A stretch of DNA of 64,000 nucleotides from contig QNQO01007575.1 in NCBI GenBank assembly GCA_003290165.1, positions 394,761 through 458,760 on the forward strand, in the 5' to 3' direction. The notes beneath the pieces are model-generated. The model did not search any database. It was not told the DNA's origin and saw nothing but the letters and a program-made list of their open reading frames with translations. The translations under genes were made by a program, and so were the position numbers. This DNA is from Berberis thunbergii. Its lineage: Eukaryota > Streptophyta > Magnoliopsida > Ranunculales > Berberidaceae. Position 1 is the stretch's first letter; the number at the start of each line of letters is the position of its first letter. Of this stretch, positions 50,570 through 62,230 are shown piece after piece.

Positions 50570-52570
50570 AAAACCACCCAACCTAGCTCCGCCAAAATAT
50601 TTTGATTCATTATTTCTTCACAATAAATTTGTTCAAGAGAGCTTCTTTCGTAAAACTGAACCAAACCAAGTTACATACGTATTTGCTATAACCACACAGT
50701 TATTTGCTATAACCCTTGCCAAGCAAGTACAAAAAATCACTACGAAAAGATAACCTTCGAGCACCTATTAACTTTTGGGTGGCCATAATGTTGTGTAAGG
50801 CGAAATAACAAAAGTTGTATAACCTTGCACCTCCGTCTTCTTCCCCCACAAAAAAGGAGTTTATTTTCTTCTTATCGCTACTTATCTGTAATCGATCTCA
50901 ACAACTCAACCCCAATCAGATGAAGATCTCCCCTTTGTCAAATAAGTATCATCTGCAAATATTATCTACTCCTATTTTTCTAAATGATCCTCAAATGCTT
51001 TCCTGTGTTCTTGATGCAATTCCCTACGAATCAATAGCAAAATCCATATTTTGCATCGTTGGTCTAGGATTTTGCATTTTGTGTATGTTGCACTATCTTT
51101 TTCTACTAATGTAATAAAGTTGGCATTTTTTAAATTCATTATGAGAAATGTGATGAAGAACTTCATTTTTTTAAGAACCCCAAATTTCAGTTTACCCTAA
51201 TGTGATTTTTAGATTTGGGTTAGTTCTCATAGTTACTATGTATTTATGGACAATTCGCTCATAATCTCGATAAACATTACACTTTGTTTTAGCTAAATTG
51301 AAGTTGATTGATGAGATACTTAACTAGAAAGCCTTAGAATAATAGTGGAGATTTAACCCTTGTGAGTTTTGAGCCACTCTATTTTTCTTGAGGATTTTTC
51401 AATAAATTCTGATTTTTCTTGAGTTCAAACGGTCTCATTGATGATCTCGTTATTCTTGTTTATCTTATTAATTGCTTTGAGAATGACATAAATAATTGAA
51501 TGATTGCACTTAATTTTTTGGTTTATTTAGTTGAGACGTCATAATACTAATTTGAACTTAGAAAGTGATATAAGCACTTTCTTTGAACTGTTCTTTATCC
51601 TTTTAGCCTACCCAGTAATAAATAGTTGTTTGCAGTCCTTTGACCCCTTGAATAACTTTTTTTTTGCTAAACCATTTACCATTATTTACTCCAAGTATGG
51701 AGTAATACCTCATATTATTTTTATCCTTACTTAATTTTTTTAAGAACGTGTATAGTTGGATATATTTTTTGAATGGGCAAATAGAAATAGTTGAAACTAG
51801 ATATTCTATAAATCCTCAAGGTTGAAATGTTTTATTGTGTAGGAGCAAAAAAACATGTCATCGTAAAATATGACGCTTCAAACGAAAGATATGAAGAAGA
51901 ATTGAAAAGTAAGAAAAATTAATGAAGTTCAATATTGAGTTATTCTTTAGTACCCAATATATTTATTAAATGGTGTATCCATTCTTAGAAAATTTGTGTA
52001 TATCATTTTTTCATTCTTGTCAGCCATAATCCAAGCCTGTTGCAAACTAATAAAGACATCATTTCGTAAGTAAAGGTTCGGTTCGTAGATTTTATACTAT
52101 GGTATTTGATCAAACATTTTCAAAAGTAATTGATATTCCTGTTCGTGAGATCATATTCATTTCACTATTTGAAAAGTCTGTTTTATGACAATTTTATGTG
52201 AGATATTTGTGTTTCCATAATTTACTCTTCTTCACATATAAATTGAGTGACAAATACTCAATCTCTTAGTGTTTTATTTGTGAGTGACATAAGAGATTTG
52301 TAGTCGAAACATATTTCTAAAGGCTATTTAGTCGTGTCTTTACTGTAAAATGGAAAGTTATGTTGATAAGGTTATGCATACACACTTTCTAAAGTATGTT
52401 TTCTTTTATTGAATTAGTGATATTTGTGGGTAGCATTTTTGGAAACTCTCACGAGACTAACTCATCTACTAGAGGTAATCTAGGGGTTCAAAGCCTTGTT
52501 GCATGCTTAAAATAATATAATCGACTATTCCTGCGAAAATGAGTTAGGATTTTATTTTATTTTTGTTTTG
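50570..52570. other. intergenic, no gene recognised
   Basis: AT-rich DNA. Small ORFs near 50815-51114 and 51531-51734 lack family features. Some of it may be old LTR-retrotransposon sequence upstream of the LTR-like block at 52571. Confidence 0.45.
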
Positions 52571-53420
52571 CTGAAGGACTAGCAAAATATAGGTTTGGAG
52601 GTATTTGATATTTACATAAATTATCTTATAATTTATATTTGTTAGTGTTTCAAGTATTGTGTTATATTCCAATTACTTTGTTTACATGTTTTTGTAGGAT
52701 TCAGAGCTTAGATGATGAAATCACATTAGTACGCCAAATTTGGAATAAAAAGTGCTGGACATTAACGAAGAGGTGCAGACGGTGAAATTAATGACGAAAA
52801 GTCCCCGTCGCTATCATTTCCACCATGACCTTCAAAATCCCGCACCTAGGCGAAGATGTAACCATGGGTTCTAGAATTTGTTTAATTTAATTTATTGTCT
52901 CCTTTGTGTTTCATTGTTAAATATAATATTTTTCTAAATATTTACGAATTGTGTTTACCGATTATATCATATTTGAAATTTAGACCAGTCGTTAGTTAGA
53001 GTACTCATTGTTAATATTTGAAGCATGTTTTACCCGATTATGTTAAACTTATGATTGTGTGTATCGTTGCAAGACACTCAATACTAGGGATTTAGACTTA
53101 TGCTGAAATTATTGTGAATTTAGATTAATTCTAATGATATTAACGATCACATCAATGCAAGCAAGGGATGTTTCATCCCTAGTGCTTCTCGATTTTAATT
53201 GTTTAATATTATTATGTTAGTTTAGAAATTTTCAATCGCAGTAACTCTCATTTTAAATTAGTTTAATTAAATTTTAGTTATCGTTTGTATCTTCAATCCT
53301 TGTGGGATCAACCCGTATTTATCATTATCTAATAGTCAGACAACCATGCACTTGCGGTTTACCAATTAGGTTTATTAGCCTATTAATTTAGATTAGTTAA
53401 ATCTACATCAACTATTGTAA
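52571..53420 (+). repeat. probable solo LTR or LTR remnant of a Gypsy-type element
   Basis: GCTGAAGGACTAGCAAAATA followed by TTTGGAGGTATTTGATA near 52571, and CAATCCTTGTGGGATCAACC followed by CGTATTTATC near 53296, are phrases found at the start and end of Athila/Tat-type Gypsy LTRs as I recall them. No internal domains adjoin it. The exact ends are uncertain. Confidence 0.5.
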
Positions 53421-54583
53421 AGTGAAAATGGTGAAAATAAAAAACTAAGGAAAGTCTTAGAAAATCACCATATCATTAAAATATTATATGTTGATTTTAC
53501 ATCAATAAGACTATTTTCGAATTGTAATTGTCCATAGATTTACAAAATTCTCTTTGAAATGAACATAGATTTATAATTAACTCTAAAATGAACGTTAAAA
53601 AATAATTACGAAAAGCAAACATTCTGAATGAATTATAAATTTAAAAAATAAAAATCCATCAAACAAACGGATAGTGTCCTATGCAGTGTTGATTGTGTTC
53701 ATTGTTTATTTATTCTACTCACACTTCACATATGACCATAATGCACTTTACTTATACATGTTTGTTCTTGGAATACTATAGGTTATACCCCTCATCAATC
53801 ATTAATCTTGAATTCAAAGTACAGTCAATTGAAGTCTTCATGTCTTGACCATGAAAATAGCATTTTTTGACACATGATCTTTTCCAACTTTTAAAATGCC
53901 TTAAATAGCTCTTGAATAAACCAACTCAAAAATTGTCCCCTCATCGCCTATTTCAAGTCACAACAACTTCGTCCACAACAACCCCATCCTCGATTTCATA
54001 GCATTCGGGGGGTTTTCATGGGCCCTTCTAAAATTTTGGAAGCTCAAGTGAACTTCTTCCATCATGTGGCCCCTGGTAAAACAACATAATCAAAAAGTAC
54101 ATTTCCGATGGGGCTTCAAACCAACGATCTCCTACCACATGCAGAATGACTTATCCATTTATTTGTATGGCCTATCGTATAAAACAATTTGTTGATTTGA
54201 CATGATTTTAGGTGGTGATTTCATTTGGTTGTTACCTAGGGTTTGAGGTGAGTATGGGAAGACGGGAATTTTTTAATTTCTATTAATTTTTTTTGCATTA
54301 GATTGTAATTGTAATTCATAGACATAAACAAGTATCACTTAACGAAATCTCAATATTTTCACTTTTAACAAAGTTAAGTTTTTCTTTAATTTTCATAAAT
54401 ATTTTATTTATTGAAGTAACAAATAATGACAATCAACGTGGTCTTGAAATTCAAACTCAAAGTTGAACAAATATGAGACCAAAACTCAAAACTTGTACAA
54501 ACTATAGGACTCAAATACTAAATAACTCTTTCAAATATCAGTCAAATGGAGGTGAAACAAAGCTTGTCGGGAAATTTAAAACG
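53421..54583. other. intergenic, no gene recognised
   Basis: AT-rich DNA with a slightly GC-richer patch at about 53930-54130. No ORF with family features and no RNA gene was recognised. Confidence 0.5.
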
Positions 54584-56009
54584 GAAAATGACTTTTAAGG
54601 TCTACTTCTTCACAAAATAAACCATTTAGATATTGTAGTTGATGTAATAGCCAATTTGTACCTACTTTAATACTTTTATGACCAATAAGGACTATTTTAT
54701 TAACTCAAATTAACTCATAAAATTATAAGACATCTTTACCCTTCATAAACAAATAGAAAACCTACTTTATAATTTTATGGCCAACAAGGGAGTCTTTTAT
54801 TATTAATTCTAATTTTTTTTATTTTTACCTTTAACCCTTCCCACACCATGCCACTGGTAGGTATCAATTTAATGATTCTAATTCTGAGCCACCAATTATA
54901 AGTTTTTATAAGTTTTCATTGACTGACAAGTTAATCAAATTATTATGCTAAGGTTTGGTAAAATTTTCATAATGTAATTAATGATGAATAGAAAATTAGT
55001 TTTAATTATTTAATAAAATCAATTTGATCAAAAAGTCATAAATTTGATTAGAAAAATTTATATGTACTCGTGCATTACCTTTCTTAATGATGATTAGAAA
55101 TTTGGTTTTAATTATTATTGTTTCGTATTCCATAATGTAGTTAATAAAATCAAAATTTTCACTATCGAAATTTGATTTCATATTATTCCATGCATGGGTA
55201 CCTGTAAATTAATATATTTTATCATTTTGTCGTTGTTTAGTCACAAGTTATCTACCACAGAGTATGATCATAGCCTCAGAGGAATAATAATAACTAATAT
55301 TTAATAAGATAATTTCATGTAAACTAAATAGTGACAGAGAATTGAAGCAACCATTAATTGAAAAAAAAAATTATTTTCAAACTCAGATATACATTCACAA
55401 CTAGTCAAATCAAATACATTCAGAGTGACAAAACATTCAAGAACAAAAAAATGGCCCAATTCTAGTCAGCCATGTTTGTTGGCTAGGTCTTGGCCCATTT
55501 ACAATTATACCCCTTCTATAAGTGATGTTTGTGGTTGTGTTTTAAAGAGAATGGGTAAAAAGTGTAAAATAGCAAAGACCTGACACAAAATTGGCTAGCA
55601 AACTTGGCTGACTAGACTTATTCAAAAAGGCTAGCAAGAAAATATTAATGTAGTCATTTGTAGCTAACAAATGTCATAAAATAATTACTCAAACTGTAAT
55701 TAAAGAACAAGATAACAAAAAAAAACAAAAAAAAAACAACAATGACTAATGGGTGGGAGGGGTTAAGAGTTAAAAAAAAAATAGAATCAATAATAAAAGA
55801 GCCTTTGTTGGTCACAAAATGTATAAATTAGGTTTTTTATTAGTTTAGAATGGTAAATATGTCCTATAAGTTTATAAGTTAACATGGGTTAATGAAATAG
55901 TCTTTGTTGGTTATAAAAGTATAAAAGTAGGCATAAATTAGCCATTACATCAACTACGATATCTAAATTGTATATTTTGTTAAATAATAGGCCTTAAAAG
56001 TCATTTTTC
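54584..56009. mobile_element. long-TIR DNA element (about 275-bp inverted repeats)
   Basis: The left arm (54584-54860) and right arm (55735-56009) are inverted copies: GAAAATGACTTTTAAGG against CCTTAAAAGTCATTTTTC, TAGATATTGTAGTTGATGTA against its complement with one change, and ACCAATAAGGACTATTTTATT likewise. The total length is 1426 bp with no transposase. TIRs of this length suggest a MULE-type element, but no 8-9-bp duplication could be shown. A small MITE (55458-55619) is nested in its interior. Confidence 0.7.
55458..55619. mobile_element. short MITE, copy 2 of the family at 9795-9960
   Basis: AATTCTAGTCAGCC...GGCTGACTAGACTT ends pair over about 16 bases. The core GTTTGTGGTTGTGTTTTAAA then GAGAATGGGTA is the reverse complement of the core of copy 1. 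It is inserted between the arms of the long-TIR element. Confidence 0.65.
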
Positions 56010-56033
56010 GAATTGAAAATTTTAAGTTCTAAC

Positions 56034-56933
56034 TAGGGCTAGGCAAGTACGGGTAACCGGCCCAAAATGTAAAAATTGAAAACCGACCCGAGAAATTTGG
56101 GCCCGTGTTTATGAGACCCGAAATCGGACCGGGTTGACCGATTAACCGAGCAACATTCAAAATGGCCAAACTCCGATACTCCATAATGCCATGGTGTTAA
56201 ACGTTCAGCCGAACACAATAATGCAAATATACATTAAGAAATCCCCTCAGCCTGTTGATATTGAAATAATTCATATGGTCAATGAAGAAAAACGTCACAC
56301 TCTTTAGTTCAGATATCGTCACATTTTTTGAACACTGTATCAGATATGATCAAAGATCTGAGATCGGATCTGATCTAGGGAAAGGCGGGGAAGGGAGGGG
56401 AGAGGGAGGTGGCTCAGCCTCCGCTTTCGCTGAGAGTGAAGAAGGGAGGGTCTGCTCGGCCTCCGCTTCCGCTGTGATAAGAGAAGAGGCGTCAGTCGCT
56501 GTGAGAAGAAAAGAAGCGTCGGTCGCAGAAGAGAAGAAGCGTCGGTCGCTGTGAGAAGAGAAGAAGCCTCCGCGGCTTCGCCTTCGCTGTGAGGAAACTG
56601 GATAGTTCAGTCGATCTCGTTCGTGATCTTGTGCTTACCAAGTGTGTGGATACTAGATTCTGAATTTTGAATCCTCAATGAACAAAACAAATTGAGAAAT
56701 TCTAGCTATTTAACCTGGAGAAACAAATGTTGTTATTTTAAGTTAACTATTTAAACTAGGCCGAGCCGGTTACCCGACGGGCTTCAGAAATGGAAACCGA
56801 GGTCCGGACCAGAAACTTCGGGCCGCGCTTTTACAACCGAAACTTTTATAATTAATTAAAACCGATCCGAACCGACCCGATCGGTCCGATTGCCGGTTCG
56901 GTCCAGGTTTTCGGTCCTAAATGCCCACCCCTA
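56034..56933. mobile_element. hAT-type non-autonomous element with GC-rich cargo
   Basis: Ends are TAGGGCTAGGCAAGTACGGG and, reverse-complemented, TAGGGGTGGGCATTTAGGAC. A perfect 8-bp duplication GTTCTAAC flanks it (56026-56033 and 56934-56941). Subterminal regions hold ACCGACCCG and CCGAACCGACCCGA-type motifs in inverted orientation. The interior 56375-56600 is strikingly GC-rich compared with its surroundings and contains repeated AGAAGCGTCGGTCGC units. There is no transposase. Confidence 0.92.
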
Positions 56934-57240
56934 GTTCTAACTGTGGTTCACGTTCAAGTTATGATCTCGTGTGCATGCAACTCAAGAGAGGTTTGAACCG
57001 AGGTTCAAACTTGATGTAATTTTCCGTGACTAGACTTTCAATTTGTAGTGGTTTAAATACGAGACTTCTTAAATTGGTATTCATCTCTTGGTTGTGTGTT
57101 TGCACTGTTATTTTGCACAAGGCTCATGCACAATCCTAGGATTTTATATGGGTTGAATAGCTTTAGAACAAGTTGGCCGAAGTGTGATAGTTAATAATCC
57201 TGTCAATATTAACTCTCGGGTTTGGGACCTTGACATAATT

Positions 57241-57658
57241 TTTATTTTATTTTATTTATTTATTTTTTATAAAATTGGATCATCGACCATTTTTAATTAT
57301 TTATTAATCCATGCTCGAATGCTACATGATTGGACCCTATAGCGTTAACTAAACCAAGCCCGAAGGCTAGAATATTGTTGCCACTTAATATCCTCATCGC
57401 CTCCATCTCGCGCAGAGACTTGTTTTCGGTCTGATCCATCGCCTTCGCCTCCACCTTGCATGAAGATTTGCTTTCGCTACACTCTGGTCTAGTCCATCTA
57501 AGCAGATGCATTCAATACTCGAAAGCTTATCAACGGCGGAGCAAATGTACTCATAATAATTGAGCAAAAACTCACAAAATTCTAACTGGTAAGTCTCGAA
57601 CCCGCAACCGCTCACAATGAGAGTGAATGTCTGACCAACTGAACTACAATTGATGGAC
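57241..57658 (-). mobile_element. tRNA-derived SINE, copy 2, with target-site duplication
   Basis: The 14-mer ACCTTGACATAATT flanks the element exactly (57227-57240 and 57659-57672). Read on the minus strand it begins with a tRNA-like head (TAGTTCAGTTGGTCAGAC box A; GCGGGTTCGAGACT box B) and ends in an A-rich tail. It aligns with 22247-22590. The length is 418 bp, long for a SINE. Confidence 0.9.
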
Positions 57659-57672
57659 ACCTTGACATAATT

Positions 57673-58095
57673 GACTCTCCCCTAACCCGCGTAAATACTT
57701 AAATTTCACCAAAATAAAATTCACAGACAAAGTCTCAAACTAATCCATAGACTTTTCACGCTCTGGAGGGATCTCGTCGACAAAGCTATTATGCGAACAA
57801 CTAGTTTGACTGGTCTTTTGGAAATTTATAGCTAGGTCGAGGGCCATTGGCATGACAAATTTGGGTATTCATTCATTCAATTTTGGTTTTCGCATTTGGC
57901 TTGTTTTCATCCTGACCTCTTTAACCTTTCGTTTCTTTTACTTTTCTTCTACCCGTTAAACTTTTCGACTCTCTACCCCAGTCTTGCTTCATCAGGGATG
58001 GATCAACATTGCTCATCTGCTCCCCTTGGGCCTGATTTCAAAAATTGTAATGTGTTTCACATTACATCCAATTTTCATCCAAGGTACATTGATTT
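57673..58095. other. intergenic, no gene recognised
   Basis: Short stretch between the SINE and the TIR element. An 82-codon ORF begins here and runs into the TIR of the next element, so it is not regarded as real. Confidence 0.5.
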
Positions 58096-58506
58096 ACAGG
58101 GGGGTATTCAATCATGGATTTTAATAGAGTGTGAAAGACTTTAAAATCTCATGGATTTTAAAATATTTCAAAGGAGTTTACAGAATCCACTGAACTTTGA
58201 TGTATTTTAAGTGACTGGATTTTGTGGAATTTACAGAATCCACTTGATTTTAATGAACTTTTATTATTGGATTTTCTGAATTTTATAAATGATTGTTATG
58301 GATTTCTATTGATTCTTATAATTTCCTTGAGCCTACTGGGAGTGAATTTCATCAGGGTCAATGAACCCAAGATTGAGTCATTTACACTTCCCATTGTAAC
58401 CCTCCTAAGCCATTCTTGAGGTTCATGTGTTGAATGTGAGGACCAAACTCCCTAGCAAATGGGAGAGCTGATAGAGTCTGACCTGTTTTGTTGGTTCTTA
58501 TTGCAG

Positions 58507-58668
58507 GATTGTGAAGAACTGGATCTAGCTGCTCTGACAAACTTGGAACAAATTACTTCAGGTTTCTCTGACAGAATCAAATATGAAGTAATGGAACCTT
58601 GCAATCTTAGCAGACAATCTACTATGATGTATGAAGAAGAAATAAATGATAGTTCAACACTGCAGTGA
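58507..58668 (+). pseudogene. unidentified exon-like fragment on the plus strand of the TIR element
   Basis: A TTCTTATTGCAG acceptor precedes GAT TGT GAA... and opens a 53-codon frame to TGA at 58666-58668. The protein is DCEELDLAALTNLEQITSGF then SDRIKYEVMEPC and ends INDSSTLQ. Its composition is that of a real C-terminal exon, but I do not recognise the family. It is opposite in strand to the DUF630/proteasome gene, and is probably a separately captured fragment. Confidence 0.4.
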
Positions 58669-59160
58669 GTTTGTATTGAATGAAGGAATTGTATCTATTA
58701 CAATAGAATGTAGGAACTGATAAGAAAATGAAACAAAGTGTATTAGCAGAATTCGCGATTGCTATTCTCCTTTGGAGCTATTCGAGAGGCTCTACTCTCC
58801 TATGAGCCAAAGCTCAATTCTACATTTTACAATCTTAATAATCCCCCCTATTCTTCTATTCCACCTCTATTTATAGCATTTGATTCAGCAACCTCTTTTA
58901 TTTCAGCATCTCAGCATCTTTTATTTCAGCATCAACATCTTTATTTCAGCATCTCTATTTCAGCATCTCAACCTTAGCAACTCTCAGCATCAGCATCTTT
59001 ATTTCAGCATCTCAGCCTTAGCAACTCAGCATTTCATCAGTTCCCATTCCCAGCATACTCAGCATTTCATCAGTCATCAGTTCCCATTTTCAGCATAGAG
59101 AATAGAAGAGATGAGAGAGAACTCATGACATCATAGATAACAGAAGGGATGAGAGAGAAC
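58669..59160. repeat. LTR-like repetitive stretch with CAGCATCT tandem motifs
   Basis: TTTCAGCATCTCAGCATC-type units recur from about 58905 to 59090, and GATGAGAGAGAACTCA occurs twice near 59111 and 59149. The 58670-58850 part (TTGTATTGAATGAAGG, TCGCGATTGCTATTCTCC) resembles LTR sequence. It may be a later insertion in the TIR element, near the 3' end of the chimeric gene. Confidence 0.4.
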
Positions 59161-61764
59161 TCACATTTTGGCAACTGCAATGACTCCCTCCCTGCAGGTC
59201 ATTTTTGAAAGCTTCAACTTTTCAATTTCCCTGTTCATGATTCATACAACAATTTCATAATAGTGTAAAACAAAGAAATACACATTATAATCAGGATGAT
59301 AATGGTAGAAGTGAGATTTAGTCCCCTTCAGACCATCATGTAAAATGTAATGTAGCTATCCTCCACTTACTTCGCATTGTATAAAGCAATAACTCATGAG
59401 TTATTTCAGTAACAACAAATGTGAGTCATTTTTCACTTATATTAGTGAACAAACAGTTGAGCTCACAAGGGTGCATTGTAATGCATCGGCCCACCATATT
59501 TTCTCTATCCTATCCATGTATCAAATGGAAGCACTTAATTTGCAAATAAGGGTAAAATGAAAAGTACATACGTTTTAGCAGCTTGTCTTCCCTTTCCGAT
59601 TGCAGCCCCAAAATATCTCTAAAACATCAAAGACAATTCAATGAAACAGATTATCCACATATATCATGACCATACAAACAGAAACTTGCTCAGTAAACAA
59701 ATGTCATGTCCTAGCAAACGATTTGTCGTAATATAAATTTTTCAGCTTCAACTTACATAGGAAACACCAGAAGGCTCAACCATGTACAATTGTGGTCCAT
59801 CTCTGTCATAACCTCCGAGAATAACTCCACAACCGAAAGGTCTACACATCCTTGAGAATATAAGAAATAGATGTACAAGATTAAAATAAAAAAAAAAAAA
59901 AAAGTTTATGATGTTCCACACCTTAGCCACCAATAAAGTGTGCATAAATGCACATAACTAGCAACACGGTCTGCAAGTTCCTTCACAGGTATAGGCTCAC
60001 CATAGGTCCTGCACAGGAAAGCCATCAGACTTTAGGTGATCTGAAAATGTATTCATATTTGCACAGTTATCTTTGGATTTTATAAATGAATACACATAGG
60101 ATTTCCAATGAAATCATGGACTTGTCGACCTGTGAGTGCAACTATGACTCAGAATTTTGCTCATCTTGGTATAATTTGGGATGCCAATACATTGAACAAA
60201 TGAACATTTAGAGGAATAATTATCATAAGGTTCAGTATGCTTGCATGCTGCCTTTCAGGCTACATCACTCTTGTCTTATATTTGGATATCTCGAAAGATG
60301 ATCAGACAAACTACTTTTTCAAAACACATTAGGCACACAAACTTGATTATCACATTAAATAGTTGAGACATGTATATGATTGATCTTTAAAATTTCCATA
60401 GAAGTTGAAATTTCATTAGTTGCATGGATGAGTTGCTAGACACTCATTTACTGAAAATAAAACAAAAGATAAAGATGTCGTTACTTTCGTACCAATGAAG
60501 AAGAAACTAACTTTTGACGTTGAATGCACCATACTGTTGGTATACATGATGATCCAAGTAAAGACGCCTTAGTGAAAGACTTCACTGTAGCATTCAAAGC
60601 TTTATGGTGTGTCCCGATGAATTTTCCAGGCACAAGTTACCACCAAAGAATACTAGCATGATCAAAGATTATTAATCGAATATTACCAATTATAAACAAG
60701 AAAAGGGAGGACCTCAGGAAGAGGGCACTATTAGCCCGAGAAATGATGCCTTCTCTTGCTTGTTAGAGTTGAAAGTAAAAGGTCAAGAACCCATTACAAA
60801 AACAGAAATTTTTGGAAATTTTCATTTTGTTAATGATAGCCAGTCATGATACCTAGGCCATTCTGCTAAGTTTAATAATCTGGAAGTTGTCTATGGATCC
60901 CAAGTACTACAAAAAAGTTCGCCAAGGTAACAAACTACATCTTCCCACCTAATCAATTTTCCTATGTACTCAGAATTTTCTCACAATTATTTCTCTACAA
61001 TGAGTATGTTTGGTTCAGAGACATGAGGACTCTAAATGAAAGACAAGCTCAAGGGGAAGAAAAAACTAAGAAACATCACTTATTTATGAACCACATAAAA
61101 AAAACGAAGTAAACATGGAGAGTTGCACAAGAAATGATGAGAAATTGTTTTAAACTTTATTTGTTTATGAATGCTTCTCTGAGTAATTTCATCAAATAAT
61201 TGGAAAACACTGCAAGAAGCATTACTTATTTCATTCTTTGTGAACTCAATATTTTTCTCAGTAATTTCATCAAACAAACATACTGCAAGAATGAATCATA
61301 ACTAATTTCAAGAAAACTCACATTGCTGAATTTCGAAGATCCAACCATGTTCGATCCGTTTCACATTGCTGAATTTCTTTGTATATGATTGATGAAGAAC
61401 TTATAAGTGGAGGTGGCAGTGGTCCATCATCTTCCTCCTTGTCACTGTCATCATCAGGGCTAAAAGGATGAGGTGGTGGTGGGGGAGGAGGTAATGGGGT
61501 TGTTTCAGATAGAGGTGGAGGAGGCAATGTATCAAAAGAAGAAGAAGGTGCAAGAATTTCAAGCAGCTCCTCCTCCTCCAAGGACTCAGATTCAGTGAAT
61601 TGGCGAAGAGTTATTCCAGTATTCTTCAAAGACTGCAAGTAAGACACTTGAGCTGCAACAAATTCACTCCTTAGCACCAATAGTTGCTTCATCAACTTCC
61701 TCCTCTCTTTGCACCTTTGCACCCTCTCCTCATTATCTATCCTCCTTGATGCAGCACAACCCAT
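59161..61764 (-). CDS. chimeric DUF630 - proteasome alpha-3 fragment ORF, five predicted exons
   Basis: Exons (minus): 61764-61322, 60008-59922, 59841-59757, 59618-59572, 59230-59161; 243 codons plus stop, open and in phase throughout. Exon 1 encodes MGCAASRRIDNEERVQRCKE and the rest of a DUF630 N-terminal domain (Gly2/Cys3 suggest N-myristoylation and palmitoylation), then acidic and poly-Pro segments. Exons 2-5 encode YGEPIPVKELADRVASYVHL, CTLYWWLRPFGCGVILGGYD, EPSGVSYRYFGAAIGKGRQA and TEIEKLKLSKMTCREGV, which is the middle of the 20S proteasome alpha-3 (PAG1) subunit with its native splice sites. The first roughly 100 and last roughly 60 residues of alpha-3 are missing, and so is the DUF632 domain normally following DUF630. 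The stop TGA arises by reading through the native donor of the last captured exon (AAA ATG TGA). Function is unknown; the protein could be membrane-anchored. Expression is not shown by sequence. Confidence 0.7.
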
Positions 61765-62230
61765 TGCTCACTTTCTTCGATTTTTTCAGCTCTACTGATA
61801 TTCTACACCAAATCAACAAACCCCATTTCTGTAACTACATAAACCCCTTGAACACAACAATTACTTAGGGTTTTCACGAACACCACTCCTCCTCCAAAGA
61901 GATGGAGAGTCGATTCTTCAATTAAACTAATCAGGTTTTCACGACCCCACTCCTAGATTAGATCCAAATCCATTCTCCATACCATAAACTAATCAGGAAC
62001 TGCGAAGAGGTAATTGGTCGGTGCTGTTGCAGCAGCTGCTGCTGCTGTTGGATTCTCGATCTCCTCTATGTCTGCTATTTCTTTCTCTTTCTTCTGTGAA
62101 TTGGATTACCCTAGCCCTAACAGAGAAATTGTTGGTGAGAGCGAGTTGGGACGAAGGGAGCAGACAAATTGAAATCCGAGGGTAATAGGCCAGATTTGAA
62201 AAGGACTTTGATATTTATATCTTTCACACA
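61765..62230 (-). promoter_or_regulatory. probable promoter and 5' UTR of the chimeric gene, captured with DUF630 exon
   Basis: This region has the look of a plant 5' UTR/promoter: a (CAG/CTG)n stretch near 62028-62050 and CT-rich segments such as TCTTTCTCTTTCTTCTGTG. It is not similar to the TIRs, so it was probably captured together with the DUF630 exon. Confidence 0.4.

Noticed and set aside
57896..58144. 82-codon plus-strand ORF
   Set aside because: It runs across the boundary into the terminal inverted repeat of the 58096-62504 element and has no family features.
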